A stretch of DNA of 64,000 nucleotides from PFJX01 sp963713085 (GCA_963713085.1 CAVQKQ010000026.1:124001-188000), one strand, 5' to 3'; counted from the first letter of the stretch, positions 26,612-35,985 are shown. Numbers and translations are program-made. Notes: generated from the letters alone by a model not told the origin.

Positions 26612-27847
26612 CTAGTCGTCCGATTCGCCCTTGTGGGCGCGCTTGGATTCGTACATGCGTTGGTCGGCGACCTTGAGCAGCTGCTGCAGGGACTTGCCGT
26701 CCCAGGGATAGACGACGCAACCCACGCTGCCGCTGGGGGTGAGCGATACGCCCTCCAGGTCCGCCGGTCGTGCGAGTTCATCTTCGATTTTTCGCCTCAG
26801 CACCTCGCATTGGGCGGTGTCTTCCAGACCCGTCAAAACGATGGCGAACTCGTCCCCGCCCAGGCGCGCGACGGTGTCCGAGACCCTGACCACCTGGCGC
26901 AGTCGCTGCGCGGTTTCCTTGAGCAGGGCGTCTCCCACGGCATGGCCGTGGGTATCGTTCACCTGCTTGAAATTGTCCAGGTCCAGGTACATGACTCCGA
27001 GGAGGAAGCGCTCCTGTTGGGCATGATCGAGCCCTTCCGCCATGCGGCGATGGAACAGGGCGCGGTTGGCCAGGCCGGTGAGCGGGTCATGGGTGGCCTC
27101 GTGTTCCAGGCGGTTGCCGGCCTCCTCCAAGTCGGACATCTGCTTGCTGATGATGCCGCTATGGCGGGCCATCAGGCTGTGTGTGGCCACGGCGATGAGT
27201 ATCGCCAGGATCATGAGGATGGCGCCCAGCCCCAGGTGCAGGCGGATGGCCTGGCGCGACGCGGCCTCGGTTTCCATCAGGGCCACGCGGACCTGGTCCC
27301 GCTCATGGCGGCGCAGGCGCTCAACCATCTCGGTGAACTGCAGATTCAGGGGACGCAGGTCCCGGGCCATGATGGCCTGAGCCTTGGCGGTCTGGTCGAG
27401 GGAGGCCAGATCGGAGATTTGCTCGTGCAGCACGATGATCTTCGCCACCAAGGGGTCCTGCTGCATCAGGTTGGCCTTCTCGAAGGTATCCAGGGGCATG
27501 GCCTTCAGATCGTTGCGCGCCTTGCCGACCTGGTAGCCCCATTTGATATAGAGCTGAAAATTGTCGTCCCTCTCGAAGGGGTCTTTGGACAGGGTCTGGT
27601 AGACCAGGGCCGAATGGCGGTTGTAGGTGGCTTCCTGGAGGTCGGTGGCCAACTGGATCTTCTGGTTGAGGTCCTTGACGATGTGGCGCATGCGGTCTTC
27701 CAGGTCGCTGATATGCCAGACCGCGTGAATGATCAGCGCCACCATGAGGCCCATGAGCAGTGCGAACCCCCAGCTCAGGGACAGGCTTAGCCTGTTCGCC
27801 AGGTTCCGTTGCGAGCCGTAGGGAGGGGGTGGGTCTTGATTGATCAT
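26612..27847 (-). CDS. Membrane diguanylate cyclase (GGDEF)
   Basis: A 411-residue enzyme making cyclic di-GMP. TM1 lies at about residues 24-46 and TM2 at about 203-224, enclosing a helical periplasmic sensor of about 155 residues. The cytosolic GGDEF domain has the intact active site RLGGDEFAIVL, and an RxxD (RVSD) inhibitory site five residues before GGDEF, so product feedback is expected. No EAL domain. The ATG at 27847 is chosen; a TTG at 27853 is also in frame, and no clear ribosome binding site is present. Divergent from kdsB. Confidence 0.93.
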   Translation of the reverse strand: MINQDPPPPYGSQRNLANRLSLSLSWGFALLMGLMVALIIHAVWHISDLEDRMRHIVKDLNQKIQLATDLQEATYNRHSALVYQTLSKDPFERDDNFQLYIKWGYQVGKARNDLKAMPLDTFEKANLMQQDPLVAKIIVLHEQISDLASLDQTAKAQAIMARDLRPLNLQFTEMVERLRRHERDQVRVALMETEAASRQAIRLHLGLGAILMILAILIAVATHSLMARHSGIISKQMSDLEEAGNRLEHEATHDPLTGLANRALFHRRMAEGLDHAQQERFLLGVMYLDLDNFKQVNDTHGHAVGDALLKETAQRLRQVVRVSDTVARLGGDEFAIVLTGLEDTAQCEVLRRKIEDELARPADLEGVSLTPSGSVGCVVYPWDGKSLQQLLKVADQRMYESKRAHKGESDD

Positions 27848-27943
27848 CGCCAACGGGATATCGGCTAAATCCGTAATTTCTTTAGGAAATTTCAGACCGG
27901 CGCCTCGTACAATGCGCGGGTTCCGTGTTGCCCGATCTGCGCC

Positions 27944-28729
27944 GTGAATCCTTTCCTAGTCGTCATTCCCGCCCGTTTTGCCTCCACCCGCCTCCCCGGC
28001 AAGCCCCTGGCCGACATCGCCGGCAAACCCATGGTGGTCAGGGTACTGGAACGCGCGGCCCTTAGCGGGGCGGCCGGTCTATGGGCGGCGACCGATCACG
28101 CGGCGGTGTCGGCGGCGGTCGAAGCCCACGGCTTTAACGCGGTCATGACCTCCTCCGATTGCGCGTCGGGTACCGATCGCCTGGCCCAGGTGGCCGAGAA
28201 GTTGGGCTGGGCCGATGACGCGGTGGTGGTCAACGTGCAAGGCGACGAACCCCTGATCGAACCGGCCCTGATCCGGGCGACGGCCCAGGCATTGTTCGAC
28301 CACCCGGCGGCGGACATGGCCACGGTCTGCCACCCCATCAGCGAACTGGCCGAGGCGTTCAACCCCAATGTGGTCAAGGTGGTGACGGACAAGGATGGCT
28401 ACGCCCTCTATTTCTCCCGGGCACCCATGCCCTGGGCCAGGGATGCCTGGGCCGATTTGGCCGGGGGCATCCCCGCAAGCCTGCCCGGGGATCTGCCCAT
28501 CGCGCGGCACATCGGTCTTTACGCCTACCGGGTCGGATTTCTCAAGATTTATCCGACCTTGCAAAGGCCCGCCCTGGAAGTCATGGAATCGTTGGAACAA
28601 TTGCGGGCGCTTTGGCATGGTCACCGCATCGCCGTTATTCGCAGCGAGGCGCCGGTGCCGCCCGGGGTGGATACGCCGGCGGACCTGGAACGGTCAGGCG
28701 CCATGTTCGCCCGCCTGTCCAAGGATTGA
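27944..28729 (+). CDS. kdsB: 3-deoxy-manno-octulosonate cytidylyltransferase
   Basis: A 261-residue enzyme that activates KDO with CTP for lipid A core assembly. Typical motifs: VIPARFASTRLPGKPL (nucleotide binding), TSSDCASGTDRLAQV, NVQGDEPLI, RHIGLYAYR and LEQLRALWHG. It starts with GTG at 27944 and no strong Shine-Dalgarno is seen. TACAAT at 27908-27913 is a possible -10 element, giving a short leader. Confidence 0.96.
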   Translation: MNPFLVVIPARFASTRLPGKPLADIAGKPMVVRVLERAALSGAAGLWAATDHAAVSAAVEAHGFNAVMTSSDCASGTDRLAQVAEKLGWADDAVVVNVQGDEPLIEPALIRATAQALFDHPAADMATVCHPISELAEAFNPNVVKVVTDKDGYALYFSRAPMPWARDAWADLAGGIPASLPGDLPIARHIGLYAYRVGFLKIYPTLQRPALEVMESLEQLRALWHGHRIAVIRSEAPVPPGVDTPADLERSGAMFARLSKD

Positions 28730-29084
28730 AAGGAAGGACGCGAGACCGCCGATACGCTGGGATCCTGTTCATTCGTCTCCTCCCCTTGGCCGGATCATCG
28801 GCCGTACACGATTCAAGGTACCTGTCGGCCGCGTTTTGTTTCATCGTTCAGTAGTACGTGGGGCCTTCCGTGGCCTGCCATATTCGTCCTGGTATCGTGC
28901 TTCAAACCTTGCGCCAGCAGGGTTTACGCCACCCATCAGCCAAGTCATGAGAAGCAGTCGCCGCCCCAGCATAAATTGATTTGCTCCATTGACGTTTCCC
29001 GAGTCGCAGGTAAACTCGGGCCACGCCTTAAATAAATCCAGATATAAAAAGGATGCGGCGGGCGGGCTTTGAGAGGAGACGAAG
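28730..29084 (+). promoter_or_regulatory. Upstream region of the cox operon
   Basis: About 355 bases without a supported gene. TTGACG at 28989-28994 and TAAACT at 29011-29016 (16-base spacing) make a candidate promoter. It overlaps an inverted repeat, CCCGAGT (28998-29004) and ACTCGGG (29014-29020), that could be an operator. The stretch 29025-29050 is AT-rich. GAGAGGAG at 29071-29078 is the coxB ribosome binding site. Confidence 0.45.
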
Positions 29085-30200
29085 ATGAAGTGCACGCGCG
29101 CGCTTGGGGCGGCGGTAGGACTGTTGTTGTTATCCCGGCAGACTTGGGCGGAATATCGGCTAAATCTGCCGACACCCGAATCAAGCGTCGCTCAGGCGGC
29201 ATACGACCTTCACATCATCGTCCTGTGGATATGTCTGGGCATATTCGTGGTGGTATTCGGGGCGATGTTCTACGCCCTGTTCAAACACCGTAAGAGCCTC
29301 GGCCACGAGGCCCATCCCTTCCACGAAAGCACCGCCGTGGAAGTGATCTGGACGGTGATCCCGTTCCTGATCCTGATCGGCATCGCCATTCCCGCCACCA
29401 AGGCGGTGCTGGCCCAGAAGGACACCAGCAACCCCGACCTGACCATCAAGGTCACCGGCCACCAGTGGAAGTGGGAGTACGAATACCTCCAGGAAGGGGT
29501 GAAGTTCATGAGCGTGCTGGCCACGCCCCAGGACCAGATCCATAACCAGGCCGCCAAGGGCGAGCACTATCTGCTGGAGGTGGACGAGCCCATGGTGGTG
29601 CCCGTGGGCAAGAAGGTGCGCGTGCTGACCACCGGCGCCGATGTCATCCATGCCTGGTGGGTGCCGGCATTGGGCGTGAAGCAGGACGCCATCCCCGGTT
29701 TCATCCGGGATACCTGGTTCCGGGCCGATAAGGTGGGTACCTACCGGGGCCAGTGCGCCGAGCTGTGCGGCAAGGATCACGGCTTCATGCCCATCGTGGT
29801 GGAGGTGAAGAGCGAGGCGGACTACCAGTCCTGGCTGGCCGCCAAGAAGGCCAGCGCCATGGCGGCACAGGAAGCCGTGGGCAAGACCTTCAGCAAGGAG
29901 GAATTGATGGTCAAGGGCGAAAAGGTCTTCTCTGCCAACTGCGCCGCCTGCCACCAGGCAAACGGCATGGGCATACCGGGCGCGTTCCCGGCCCTGGCCG
30001 GCTCCAAGGTGGTCACCGGCGACAAGGCCGGGCACATCACCACGGTGCTGAACGGCCGGCCGGGCACGGCCATGGCCGCATTCGGTCCCCAGTTGCCGGA
30101 TGTGGACATCGCCGCCGTGCTGACCTACGAGCGCAACAGCTGGGGTAACCACGCGGACATCGTGCAGCCGGCGGACGTCCTGGCCCAGCGCAGCAAATAG
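29085..30200 (+). CDS. coxB: Cytochrome c oxidase subunit II with fused cytochrome c (caa3 type)
   Basis: A 371-residue subunit. The signal peptide (to about residue 22, TWAEYR) and two TM helices are followed by the CuA domain, with ligands in Cys224-x3-Cys228 and His232 (CAELCGKDHGFM) plus the upstream His of DVIHAWWVP. A C-terminal c-type heme domain has Cys286-Ala-Ala-Cys289-His290 and a Met in GTAMAAFGP. The fused cytochrome marks a caa3-type oxidase, letting it take electrons directly from bc1 or small carriers. First gene of the cox operon. Confidence 0.96.
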   Translation: MKCTRALGAAVGLLLLSRQTWAEYRLNLPTPESSVAQAAYDLHIIVLWICLGIFVVVFGAMFYALFKHRKSLGHEAHPFHESTAVEVIWTVIPFLILIGIAIPATKAVLAQKDTSNPDLTIKVTGHQWKWEYEYLQEGVKFMSVLATPQDQIHNQAAKGEHYLLEVDEPMVVPVGKKVRVLTTGADVIHAWWVPALGVKQDAIPGFIRDTWFRADKVGTYRGQCAELCGKDHGFMPIVVEVKSEADYQSWLAAKKASAMAAQEAVGKTFSKEELMVKGEKVFSANCAACHQANGMGIPGAFPALAGSKVVTGDKAGHITTVLNGRPGTAMAAFGPQLPDVDIAAVLTYERNSWGNHADIVQPADVLAQRSK

Positions 30201-30208
30201 GAGGAGAT

Positions 30209-31795
30209 ATGAACATCACTGCCGCCCCCACCGCCGACACGCTCCACACCGGCCACCACGTTCCCAGCGGGTTGTGGCGCTGGGTCACCACTACCAACCA
30301 CAAGGACATCGGCACCCTCTACATGTGGTTCGCCGCCACCATGTTCCTGGCTGGCGGCCTCATGGCCATGTTGATCCGCGCCGAACTGTTCCAGCCCGGC
30401 TTGCAATTCGTGCGACCGGAGATGTTCAACCAGCTCACCACCCTTCACGGCCTGATTATGATCTTCGGGGTGATCATGCCGGCCTTCACAGGCTTCGCCA
30501 ACTGGCAGATCCCCATGATGATCGGCGCCCCGGACATGGCCTTCCCGCGCATGAACAACTGGAGCTTCTGGCTGTTGCCGGTGGCCGGGGTGTTCCTCCT
30601 GAGTTCCATGCTGCTGCCCGGCGGCGCGGTTGCGGGCGGCTGGACCATGTACCCGCCCCTGTTCATGCAGGGCGGAATCAGCTACGACCTGACCATCTTC
30701 GCCATCCACATCATGGGGGCCTCCTCCATCATGGGGGCTATCAACATCATCACCACCATCCTCAACCTGCGGGCCCCGGGCATGAACCTGATGAAGATGC
30801 CTCTGTTCGTCTGGACCTGGCTGATCACCGCCTACCTGCTGATCGCGGTCATGCCTGTGCTGGCCGGGGCGGTGACCATGCTGCTCACCGACCGCAACTT
30901 CGGTACCCACTTCTTCAGCGCCGCCGGCGGCGGCGATCCGGTGATGTTCCAGCACATCTTCTGGTTCTTCGGCCATCCCGAGGTGTACATCCTGATCCTG
31001 CCGGCCTTCGGCATCGTCTCCAGCATCATTCCCACCTTCGCCCGCAAGCCCCTGTTCGGCTATGCCTCCATGGTTTACGCCACCTCCTCCATCGCCATCC
31101 TGTCCTTCCTGGTTTGGGGGCATCACATGTTCACCGTGGGCATGCCGGCGGCGGTACAACTCTATTTCATGTACGCCACCATGCTGATCGCCATCCCCAC
31201 CGGGGTGAAGGTGTTCAACTGGGTGGCCACCATGTGGAAGGGTTCCCTCACCTTTGAGCCGCCCATGCTGTTCGCCGTGGCCTTCGTCTGTTTGTTCACC
31301 ATCGGTGGCTTCTCGGGCCTGGTGCTGGCTATGGTGCCGGTGGACGTGCAACTGCAGGACACCTACTATGTGGTGGCCCACTTCCACTACGTGCTGGTGA
31401 CCGGCGCCCTGTTCTCCATCTTCGCCGGCATCTATTACTGGCTGCCCAAGTGGACCGGCCACATGTACGACATGCGCCTGGGCAAGTGGCACTTCTGGCT
31501 GTCCGCCATCTCGGTCAACGTGCTGTTCTTCCCAATGCATTTCCTGGGCTTGGCCGGCATGCCCCGGCGCATCCCGGACTACGCCTTGCAGTTCGCCGAC
31601 TTCAACCGCATCGCCTCTATCGGCGGCTTCGTGTTCGGCGCCAGTCAGATCCTGCTGCTGATCCTCATCGTCAAGTGCATCCGGGGCGGAGAAAAGGCCG
31701 AAGCCCGGGTCTGGGAAGGGGCCCAAGGCTTGGAGTGGGAACTGTCCTCGCCGCCGCCTTACCACTCCTTCGCCACCCCGCCGGAAGTGAAGTGA
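30209..31795 (+). CDS. ctaD: Cytochrome c oxidase subunit I
   Basis: A 528-residue catalytic subunit with twelve TM helices. It holds heme a and the heme a3-CuB site: WFFGHPEVYILILPAFG (with the His-Tyr pair), VWGHHMFTVGM (K-channel region) and AHFHYVLVTGALF. Reduces O2 to water and pumps protons. The start follows AGGAG nine bases after coxB. A tiny membrane ORF overlaps or follows its stop. Confidence 0.97.
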   Translation: MNITAAPTADTLHTGHHVPSGLWRWVTTTNHKDIGTLYMWFAATMFLAGGLMAMLIRAELFQPGLQFVRPEMFNQLTTLHGLIMIFGVIMPAFTGFANWQIPMMIGAPDMAFPRMNNWSFWLLPVAGVFLLSSMLLPGGAVAGGWTMYPPLFMQGGISYDLTIFAIHIMGASSIMGAINIITTILNLRAPGMNLMKMPLFVWTWLITAYLLIAVMPVLAGAVTMLLTDRNFGTHFFSAAGGGDPVMFQHIFWFFGHPEVYILILPAFGIVSSIIPTFARKPLFGYASMVYATSSIAILSFLVWGHHMFTVGMPAAVQLYFMYATMLIAIPTGVKVFNWVATMWKGSLTFEPPMLFAVAFVCLFTIGGFSGLVLAMVPVDVQLQDTYYVVAHFHYVLVTGALFSIFAGIYYWLPKWTGHMYDMRLGKWHFWLSAISVNVLFFPMHFLGLAGMPRRIPDYALQFADFNRIASIGGFVFGASQILLLILIVKCIRGGEKAEARVWEGAQGLEWELSSPPPYHSFATPPEVK

Positions 31796-31800
31796 GCGAG

Positions 31801-31890
31801 ATGGAGGCGCGCAATCTGCGCACCGCCCTGAAACTGGGGGCGGTGGCGTTGGCCCTGTTCCTGCTGTCCTTCATGGGCTTTATAGGATGA
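31801..31890 (+). CDS. Cytochrome oxidase small assembly protein
   Basis: A 29-residue single-helix peptide (MEARNLRTALKLGAV, then a hydrophobic stretch to FMGFIG) in the gap between ctaD and ctaG. Many betaproteobacterial cox operons have a tiny membrane protein at this exact place, annotated as a small oxidase assembly protein. A GTG at 31792, overlapping the ctaD stop, would add three residues. Its stop overlaps the ctaG start (ATGA), which supports real translation. Confidence 0.65.
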   Translation: MEARNLRTALKLGAVALALFLLSFMGFIG

Positions 31891-32438
31891 CCACCGAGCA
31901 GGTCCAGGCACGGGCCCAGGCCAACAGCCGCACCCTGCACAGGTTACTGCTGGTGGCCCTGGCCATGTTCGGCTTCGGATTCGCGCTGGTGCCGCTTTAC
32001 ACCACGTTCTGCAATGCCACCGGTTTCAACCGGGGAGAGATTCAGGCCGCGGCGCGCAATACCCAGGTGGATTACACCCGCCGGGTGCGGGTGGAACTGC
32101 TGGCCAATGTCCAGGATGACGCCCTCTGGCGTTTCACCGCCCCGGACAAGCCCATAGATCCTCATCCCGGCGAGCTGGTGCAGGTGGAATACCAGGTAGA
32201 AAACCTCACCGACCGGCCGATCCTGGGTCGGGCGGTGCCCAGCTACGGGCCAGCCGCCGCCGCCCTCTATTTCCACAAGATCGAGTGTTTCTGCTTTCAC
32301 AACCAGGATCTGGCGCCCCACGAAAAGCGCAGCCTGCCGGTGCTGTTCGTGCTGGATGACAAGATGCCGAAGGACATGGGGGTGGTGACCCTGTCCTATA
32401 CCTTCTTCGAGCTGCCGGCAGGGAAGGGCAGGGGATAG
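31887..32438 (+). CDS. ctaG: Cytochrome c oxidase assembly protein CtaG/Cox11
   Basis: A 183-residue copper chaperone that delivers copper to the CuB site. An N-terminal TM anchor (about residues 20-40) precedes the periplasmic immunoglobulin-like domain with the copper motif CFCF (IECFCFHNQ) and the family sequence VPLYTTFCNATGFNR after the TM. It starts at an ATGA overlap with the preceding small gene. Confidence 0.95.
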   Translation: MTTEQVQARAQANSRTLHRLLLVALAMFGFGFALVPLYTTFCNATGFNRGEIQAAARNTQVDYTRRVRVELLANVQDDALWRFTAPDKPIDPHPGELVQVEYQVENLTDRPILGRAVPSYGPAAAALYFHKIECFCFHNQDLAPHEKRSLPVLFVLDDKMPKDMGVVTLSYTFFELPAGKGRG

Positions 32439-32442
32439 CGCG

Positions 32443-32622
32443 ATGGGGGTGTTCAGGGCAGTGTTCTGGAGTTTTTTCGGGGTACGCAAGGGCCATGACC
32501 TGGAGCAAGACGCGCACCAATTGCGTCCCGTCCAAGTCATCCTGGCCGGCCTGCTGAGCGCTGCACTGATGGTGGTGGGTTTGGTCCTGCTGGTCCTGTT
32601 CATCACCCGTCAGACGAATTGA
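32443..32622 (+). CDS. DUF2970 small membrane protein
   Basis: A 59-residue protein: MGVFRAVFWSFFGVRKGHD, a polar segment with LRPVQVILAGLLSA, and one TM helix to the end. This is the DUF2970 family, found between ctaG and coxC in betaproteobacterial oxidase operons. It begins four bases after the ctaG stop. The function is unknown; assembly or stability of the oxidase is inferred from position. Confidence 0.8.
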   Translation: MGVFRAVFWSFFGVRKGHDLEQDAHQLRPVQVILAGLLSAALMVVGLVLLVLFITRQTN

Positions 32623-32649
32623 AGTAACCATGAGGCGAGAGGAGAAATC

Positions 32650-33498
32650 ATGAGTACCCCATCCGGTGGTTATTACCTGCCCGATCCATCCCACTGGCCC
32701 ATCGTCGGCTCCGTCGCCCTTCTGTGTCTGGCGGTGGGGGCGACCTTGGCCATCCACAGCCTGGCCGGCGGCAGTTTCCTGCTGGGGGTGGGGGCGGCGA
32801 CCCTGGCCGCAATGCTGATTGGCTGGTTCGGCCGGGTCATCGACGAGAGCCAGGACGGCCTGCACAACACCCAGGTGGACCTGTCGTTCCGCTGGGGCAT
32901 GTCCTGGTTCATCTTTTCCGAGGTGATGTTCTTCGCCGCCTTTTTCGGCGCTCTGTTCTACGCCCGCAATATTTCGGTGCCGGGCCTGGCCTCGGGCGAC
33001 AGCGGCCTGCTCTGGCCCGGCTATGTGGGGGGCTGGCCCACCGCCGGACCGGGGCTCAAGACCAGCTTCACGCCCATGGCGGCCTGGGGCATTCCCGCCC
33101 TCAACACGCTGATCCTGCTCAGCTCCGGAGGCACCGTCACCTGGGCCCACTGGGCACTGAAACGGGGCAACCGGACCCAGCTCAAGCTGGGCCTGGCCCT
33201 CACCGTGCTGCTGGGGGCCTCCTTCCTGGGTTTTCAGGCCCATGAATATGCCGATGCCTACGAGCACTTGGGTTTGACCCTGGGGGCGGGTATCTACGGC
33301 GCCACATTCTTCATGCTGACCGGATTCCACGGCCTGCACGTGACCCTGGGTACCCTCATGCTGCTGGTAATCCTGGGGCGCAGCCTGGCCGGTCATTTCA
33401 ACCCGGAGCACCACTTCGCCTTCGAGGCGGTGTCCTGGTACTGGCACTTCGTGGATGTGGTGTGGCTGCTGTTGTTCCTGTTCGTGTACTGGTTATGA
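32650..33498 (+). CDS. ctaE: Cytochrome c oxidase subunit III
   Basis: A 282-residue, seven-TM subunit that stabilises the catalytic core. Motifs: SEVMFFAAFFGALFYARN, GFQAHEY, GFHGLHVTLGT and WYWHFVDVVWLLLF, all standard for CoxC. The start follows GAGAGGAG. The stop overlaps by six bases with the convergent DUF2909 gene. Confidence 0.97.
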   Translation: MSTPSGGYYLPDPSHWPIVGSVALLCLAVGATLAIHSLAGGSFLLGVGAATLAAMLIGWFGRVIDESQDGLHNTQVDLSFRWGMSWFIFSEVMFFAAFFGALFYARNISVPGLASGDSGLLWPGYVGGWPTAGPGLKTSFTPMAAWGIPALNTLILLSSGGTVTWAHWALKRGNRTQLKLGLALTVLLGASFLGFQAHEYADAYEHLGLTLGAGIYGATFFMLTGFHGLHVTLGTLMLLVILGRSLAGHFNPEHHFAFEAVSWYWHFVDVVWLLLFLFVYWL

Positions 33499-33696
33499 GT
33501 GCATTGCCTGGGGCGGAATCCACCCCAGCCAGTAACTGGCCATGAGGCAGAAGAACAGGAGCAGCGACAGGCCGATGCGCCAAGTTAGCGCGCGTACCGT
33601 GCGATCGCTGTGGCCCTGGTCCCGCACCAGGAAGAACAGGGCCTGGCCCAGGCTGCCCAGGATGGCCAACAGGATGAGGAGCACGAGGATTTTCAT
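33493..33696 (-). CDS. DUF2909 twin-transmembrane protein
   Basis: A 67-residue protein with two TM helices (about residues 2-24 and 41-60) separated by a charged turn (RDQGHSDRTVRALTWR). This is the twin-TM DUF2909 type that sits between coxC and the SURF1 gene in betaproteobacteria. It reads opposite to the operon and overlaps the coxC stop. No strong ribosome binding site is visible. Function unknown. Confidence 0.75.
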   Translation of the reverse strand: MKILVLLILLAILGSLGQALFFLVRDQGHSDRTVRALTWRIGLSLLLFFCLMASYWLGWIPPQAMHS

Positions 33697-33749
33697 GGTG
33701 GTGGCCCGGTTGCGATGGTCCCGAGAGTGTAACCCCGCAGCGGGTGGTG

Positions 33750-34463
33750 ATGCGTAGAAGCCGTCCGGTATGGTTGCCCACCCTGGCGGCGGTGGTGTTC
33801 GCCGCCCTGACCGCCACACTAGGGCAATGGCAGTGGGGCAAGGCGGAGATGAAGGCGGCCAAGCAGGCAAGTTACGACAACGGTGAACGTTTGCCGGTTC
33901 TGGCTTGGAATCAGGTGGCGGGTTTGGGTGAGGCGGCGTTCTATCGGCGGGTACGCGTGACCGGCGGCTTCGCGCCTGAATATCAGGTGCTGCTGGACAA
34001 CCGGGTCCAGAACGGTCGGGCCGGCTATCACGTGATCACCCCGCTGCGTATGGACCAGGATGGCGCCGTCCTGGTCAATCGGGGCTGGCGCGAGGCGGAG
34101 CTGGACCGGAGCAGACCGCCACGGGTGGCGACTCCGGCAGGAACCCAAACGGTGGAGGGGATACTGATCCATGCCCAAAGCCGATACCTGGAGTTGTCCG
34201 ATGGCGCGGATTCCGGGCCGGTATGGCAGAACCTGGATCTTGCACGGTACCGTGACTGGTTTGGCAAGGCATCGGGCGAGACGCTGCCGGACTGGCTGAT
34301 TCTGCAGACTTCGTCGGCGCGGGACGGGCTGGTGCGGGAATGGCCCAAGCCGGACCTGGGCATCGCCCGCCACCGTTCCTACGCGGTGCAATGGTTTTCC
34401 ATGTGCGCCGTGATCGTCGGACTATGGGTCTATTTCGTATTGATCAAGAAGGGTGATTCATGA
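33750..34463 (+). CDS. SURF1-family oxidase assembly protein
   Basis: A 237-residue protein with TM helices at both ends (about residues 6-27 and 210-230) and a periplasmic domain between. Family signs: LGQWQWGKAEMK at the first helix, RRVRVTGGFAPEYQVLLDNR, GYHVITPLR, VLVNRGW and the final HRSYAVQWF. SURF1 helps heme a insertion into subunit I. GTG starts at 33744 and 33747 are also possible. Overlaps the next gene by four bases (ATGA). Confidence 0.92.
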   Translation: MRRSRPVWLPTLAAVVFAALTATLGQWQWGKAEMKAAKQASYDNGERLPVLAWNQVAGLGEAAFYRRVRVTGGFAPEYQVLLDNRVQNGRAGYHVITPLRMDQDGAVLVNRGWREAELDRSRPPRVATPAGTQTVEGILIHAQSRYLELSDGADSGPVWQNLDLARYRDWFGKASGETLPDWLILQTSSARDGLVREWPKPDLGIARHRSYAVQWFSMCAVIVGLWVYFVLIKKGDS

Positions 34464-34990
34464 CAGCGGGCCCCCGAGTGAAGCTCTTGTTGCTGCTGGC
34501 GTTATTCGCCAGTCCGGCCCTGGCGGCCTGGCTGGTCTACACCTGGTGGCAGCCGGCGCGGTTCACCAATTACGGCACCCTGCTGTCGCCCCGGCACCTG
34601 GAACTGCCGACCTTGCGGGATGCGACCGGCCAGCCCCGGGCCTGGAACGATCTGCGCGGCAAGTGGGTGCTGCTGGTGGCGACGCCCGGTGTCTGCGATG
34701 ACCGCTGCGGCCGGGACAGCTATCTGGCCCGCCAGGTGCGGCTGGCCCAGGGCCGCGACCAGGCGCGCATCGAACGCGTCCTGCTGGCTGCCGGTGACGC
34801 TGTTGCATGGCCACACCGGGACGGTGCGTATGTCGCGACGTCCGAATCGCTGTCCGGGCCGCTGGCCGAGGGTGGCTTGTTCCTGGTGGATCCGCTGGGC
34901 AACCTGATGATGCGATTTCCCCGGGAGGCCGATGGCGAGCGGGTGATTCGCGACCTGAAAAAACTCCTGAGCGCTTCCAGGACGGGATAA
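34460..34990 (+). CDS. SCO-like thioredoxin-fold protein of the cox operon
   Basis: A 176-residue membrane-anchored protein. One N-terminal TM helix (about residues 8-28) leads to a thioredoxin-like domain with Cys79-x3-Cys83 (VCDDRC), the spacing of SCO/SenC copper chaperones. The distal SCO histidine is not apparent: the expected region reads LVDPLGNLMMRFP. Betaproteobacterial cox operons commonly have this SCO-like gene between SURF1 and ctaA. A redox or copper role in CuA assembly is inferred. Confidence 0.75.
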   Translation: MTAGPRVKLLLLLALFASPALAAWLVYTWWQPARFTNYGTLLSPRHLELPTLRDATGQPRAWNDLRGKWVLLVATPGVCDDRCGRDSYLARQVRLAQGRDQARIERVLLAAGDAVAWPHRDGAYVATSESLSGPLAEGGLFLVDPLGNLMMRFPREADGERVIRDLKKLLSASRTG

Positions 34991-34992
34991 GC

Positions 34993-35985
34993 ATGCGGTC
35001 CGTATTCAACCCTCCCCGTCTGCCGTTCGTCCTGGTCCTGGCCGCGGCCCTGCTGGCCTTCGCGGTGGTTGGACTGGGCGCCTATGTGCGTTTGTCCGAT
35101 GCTGGCCTGGGCTGTCCGGATTGGCCCGGCTGCTACGGCCACCTCACGCCCCACAACGCCGCCGATGCCATCGCCGCGGCCCAGGCCCGGATGCCGGATG
35201 GTCCCGTATCGCCGGCCAAGGCCTGGAAGGAGATGGTCCACCGTTATCTGGCAACGAGCCTGGGCCTAACCATCCTGGCCATCGCTTGGTTGGCCCTGCG
35301 TCGGGAACGTGGCGTGAGCAGGATGCTGGGCGTGGGCCTGGTCGGGCTGGTGGTGTTCCAGGGTCTGCTGGGCATGTGGACCGTGACCCTGCTGCTGAAG
35401 CCGGTCATCGTCAGCGCTCATCTCCTGGGCGGCATGACCACACTAGCGTTACTGGTCTGGCTGCTGGCTCGCTTGCGTGCTGGCTCCGAGGCATCCCAGC
35501 CGGGCCTGCCCTTATCCCTGGCCGGCGTGGCCCTTGCGGTTGTGGCCGTGCAGATCGCCCTGGGCGGCTGGGTGAGCACCAACTATGCTGCCCTGGCCTG
35601 TAGCGATTTTCCTACCTGCGGTGGTAGCTGGTGGCCCTCGGCCGATTGGGCCGGCGCCTTTAGGATCGACCGGGAACTGGGCCTGGATGCCGGCGGCCAG
35701 TTCTTGTCCCTGAAGGCCCTGACCGCCATGCATTGGGCCCATCGTCTGGGCGCCCTGGCGGTCACCCTGGGGGTTGGGCTGCTTGGCCTTCGTCTGCTGG
35801 CGCAACCGGGGTGGCGGGGGTGGGGTCTGTTGCTGCTGGGGATGCTGGCGGCGCAAGTGCTTCTGGGAGTGGCCAATGTCCTGGCCGGTCTGCCCCTGCC
35901 GGTGGCGGTGGCCCACAACTTAGGCGCGGCCGCGCTGTTATCCGGCCTGGTGTGGGTGAACGTGAAGATGAGGAGAGCGGCATGA
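34993..35985 (+). CDS. ctaA: Heme A synthase
   Basis: A 330-residue, eight-TM protein (COX15/CtaA) that oxidises the C8 methyl of heme O to make heme A. It shows GAYVRLSDAGLGCPDWPGCYG at the first loop, the conserved His-containing helices (EMVHRYLA, VSAHLLGG, MHWAHRLGA, VAHNLGAA), and WVSTNYAALACSDFPTC with a cysteine pair in the second half. Overlaps ctaB by four bases. Confidence 0.95.
   Translation: MRSVFNPPRLPFVLVLAAALLAFAVVGLGAYVRLSDAGLGCPDWPGCYGHLTPHNAADAIAAAQARMPDGPVSPAKAWKEMVHRYLATSLGLTILAIAWLALRRERGVSRMLGVGLVGLVVFQGLLGMWTVTLLLKPVIVSAHLLGGMTTLALLVWLLARLRAGSEASQPGLPLSLAGVALAVVAVQIALGGWVSTNYAALACSDFPTCGGSWWPSADWAGAFRIDRELGLDAGGQFLSLKALTAMHWAHRLGALAVTLGVGLLGLRLLAQPGWRGWGLLLLGMLAAQVLLGVANVLAGLPLPVAVAHNLGAAALLSGLVWVNVKMRRAA

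Noticed and set aside
30125..31765. Long open frame opposite ctaD
   Set aside because: Repetitive His/Gly/Glu composition and no ribosome binding site; antisense to a certain oxidase gene.
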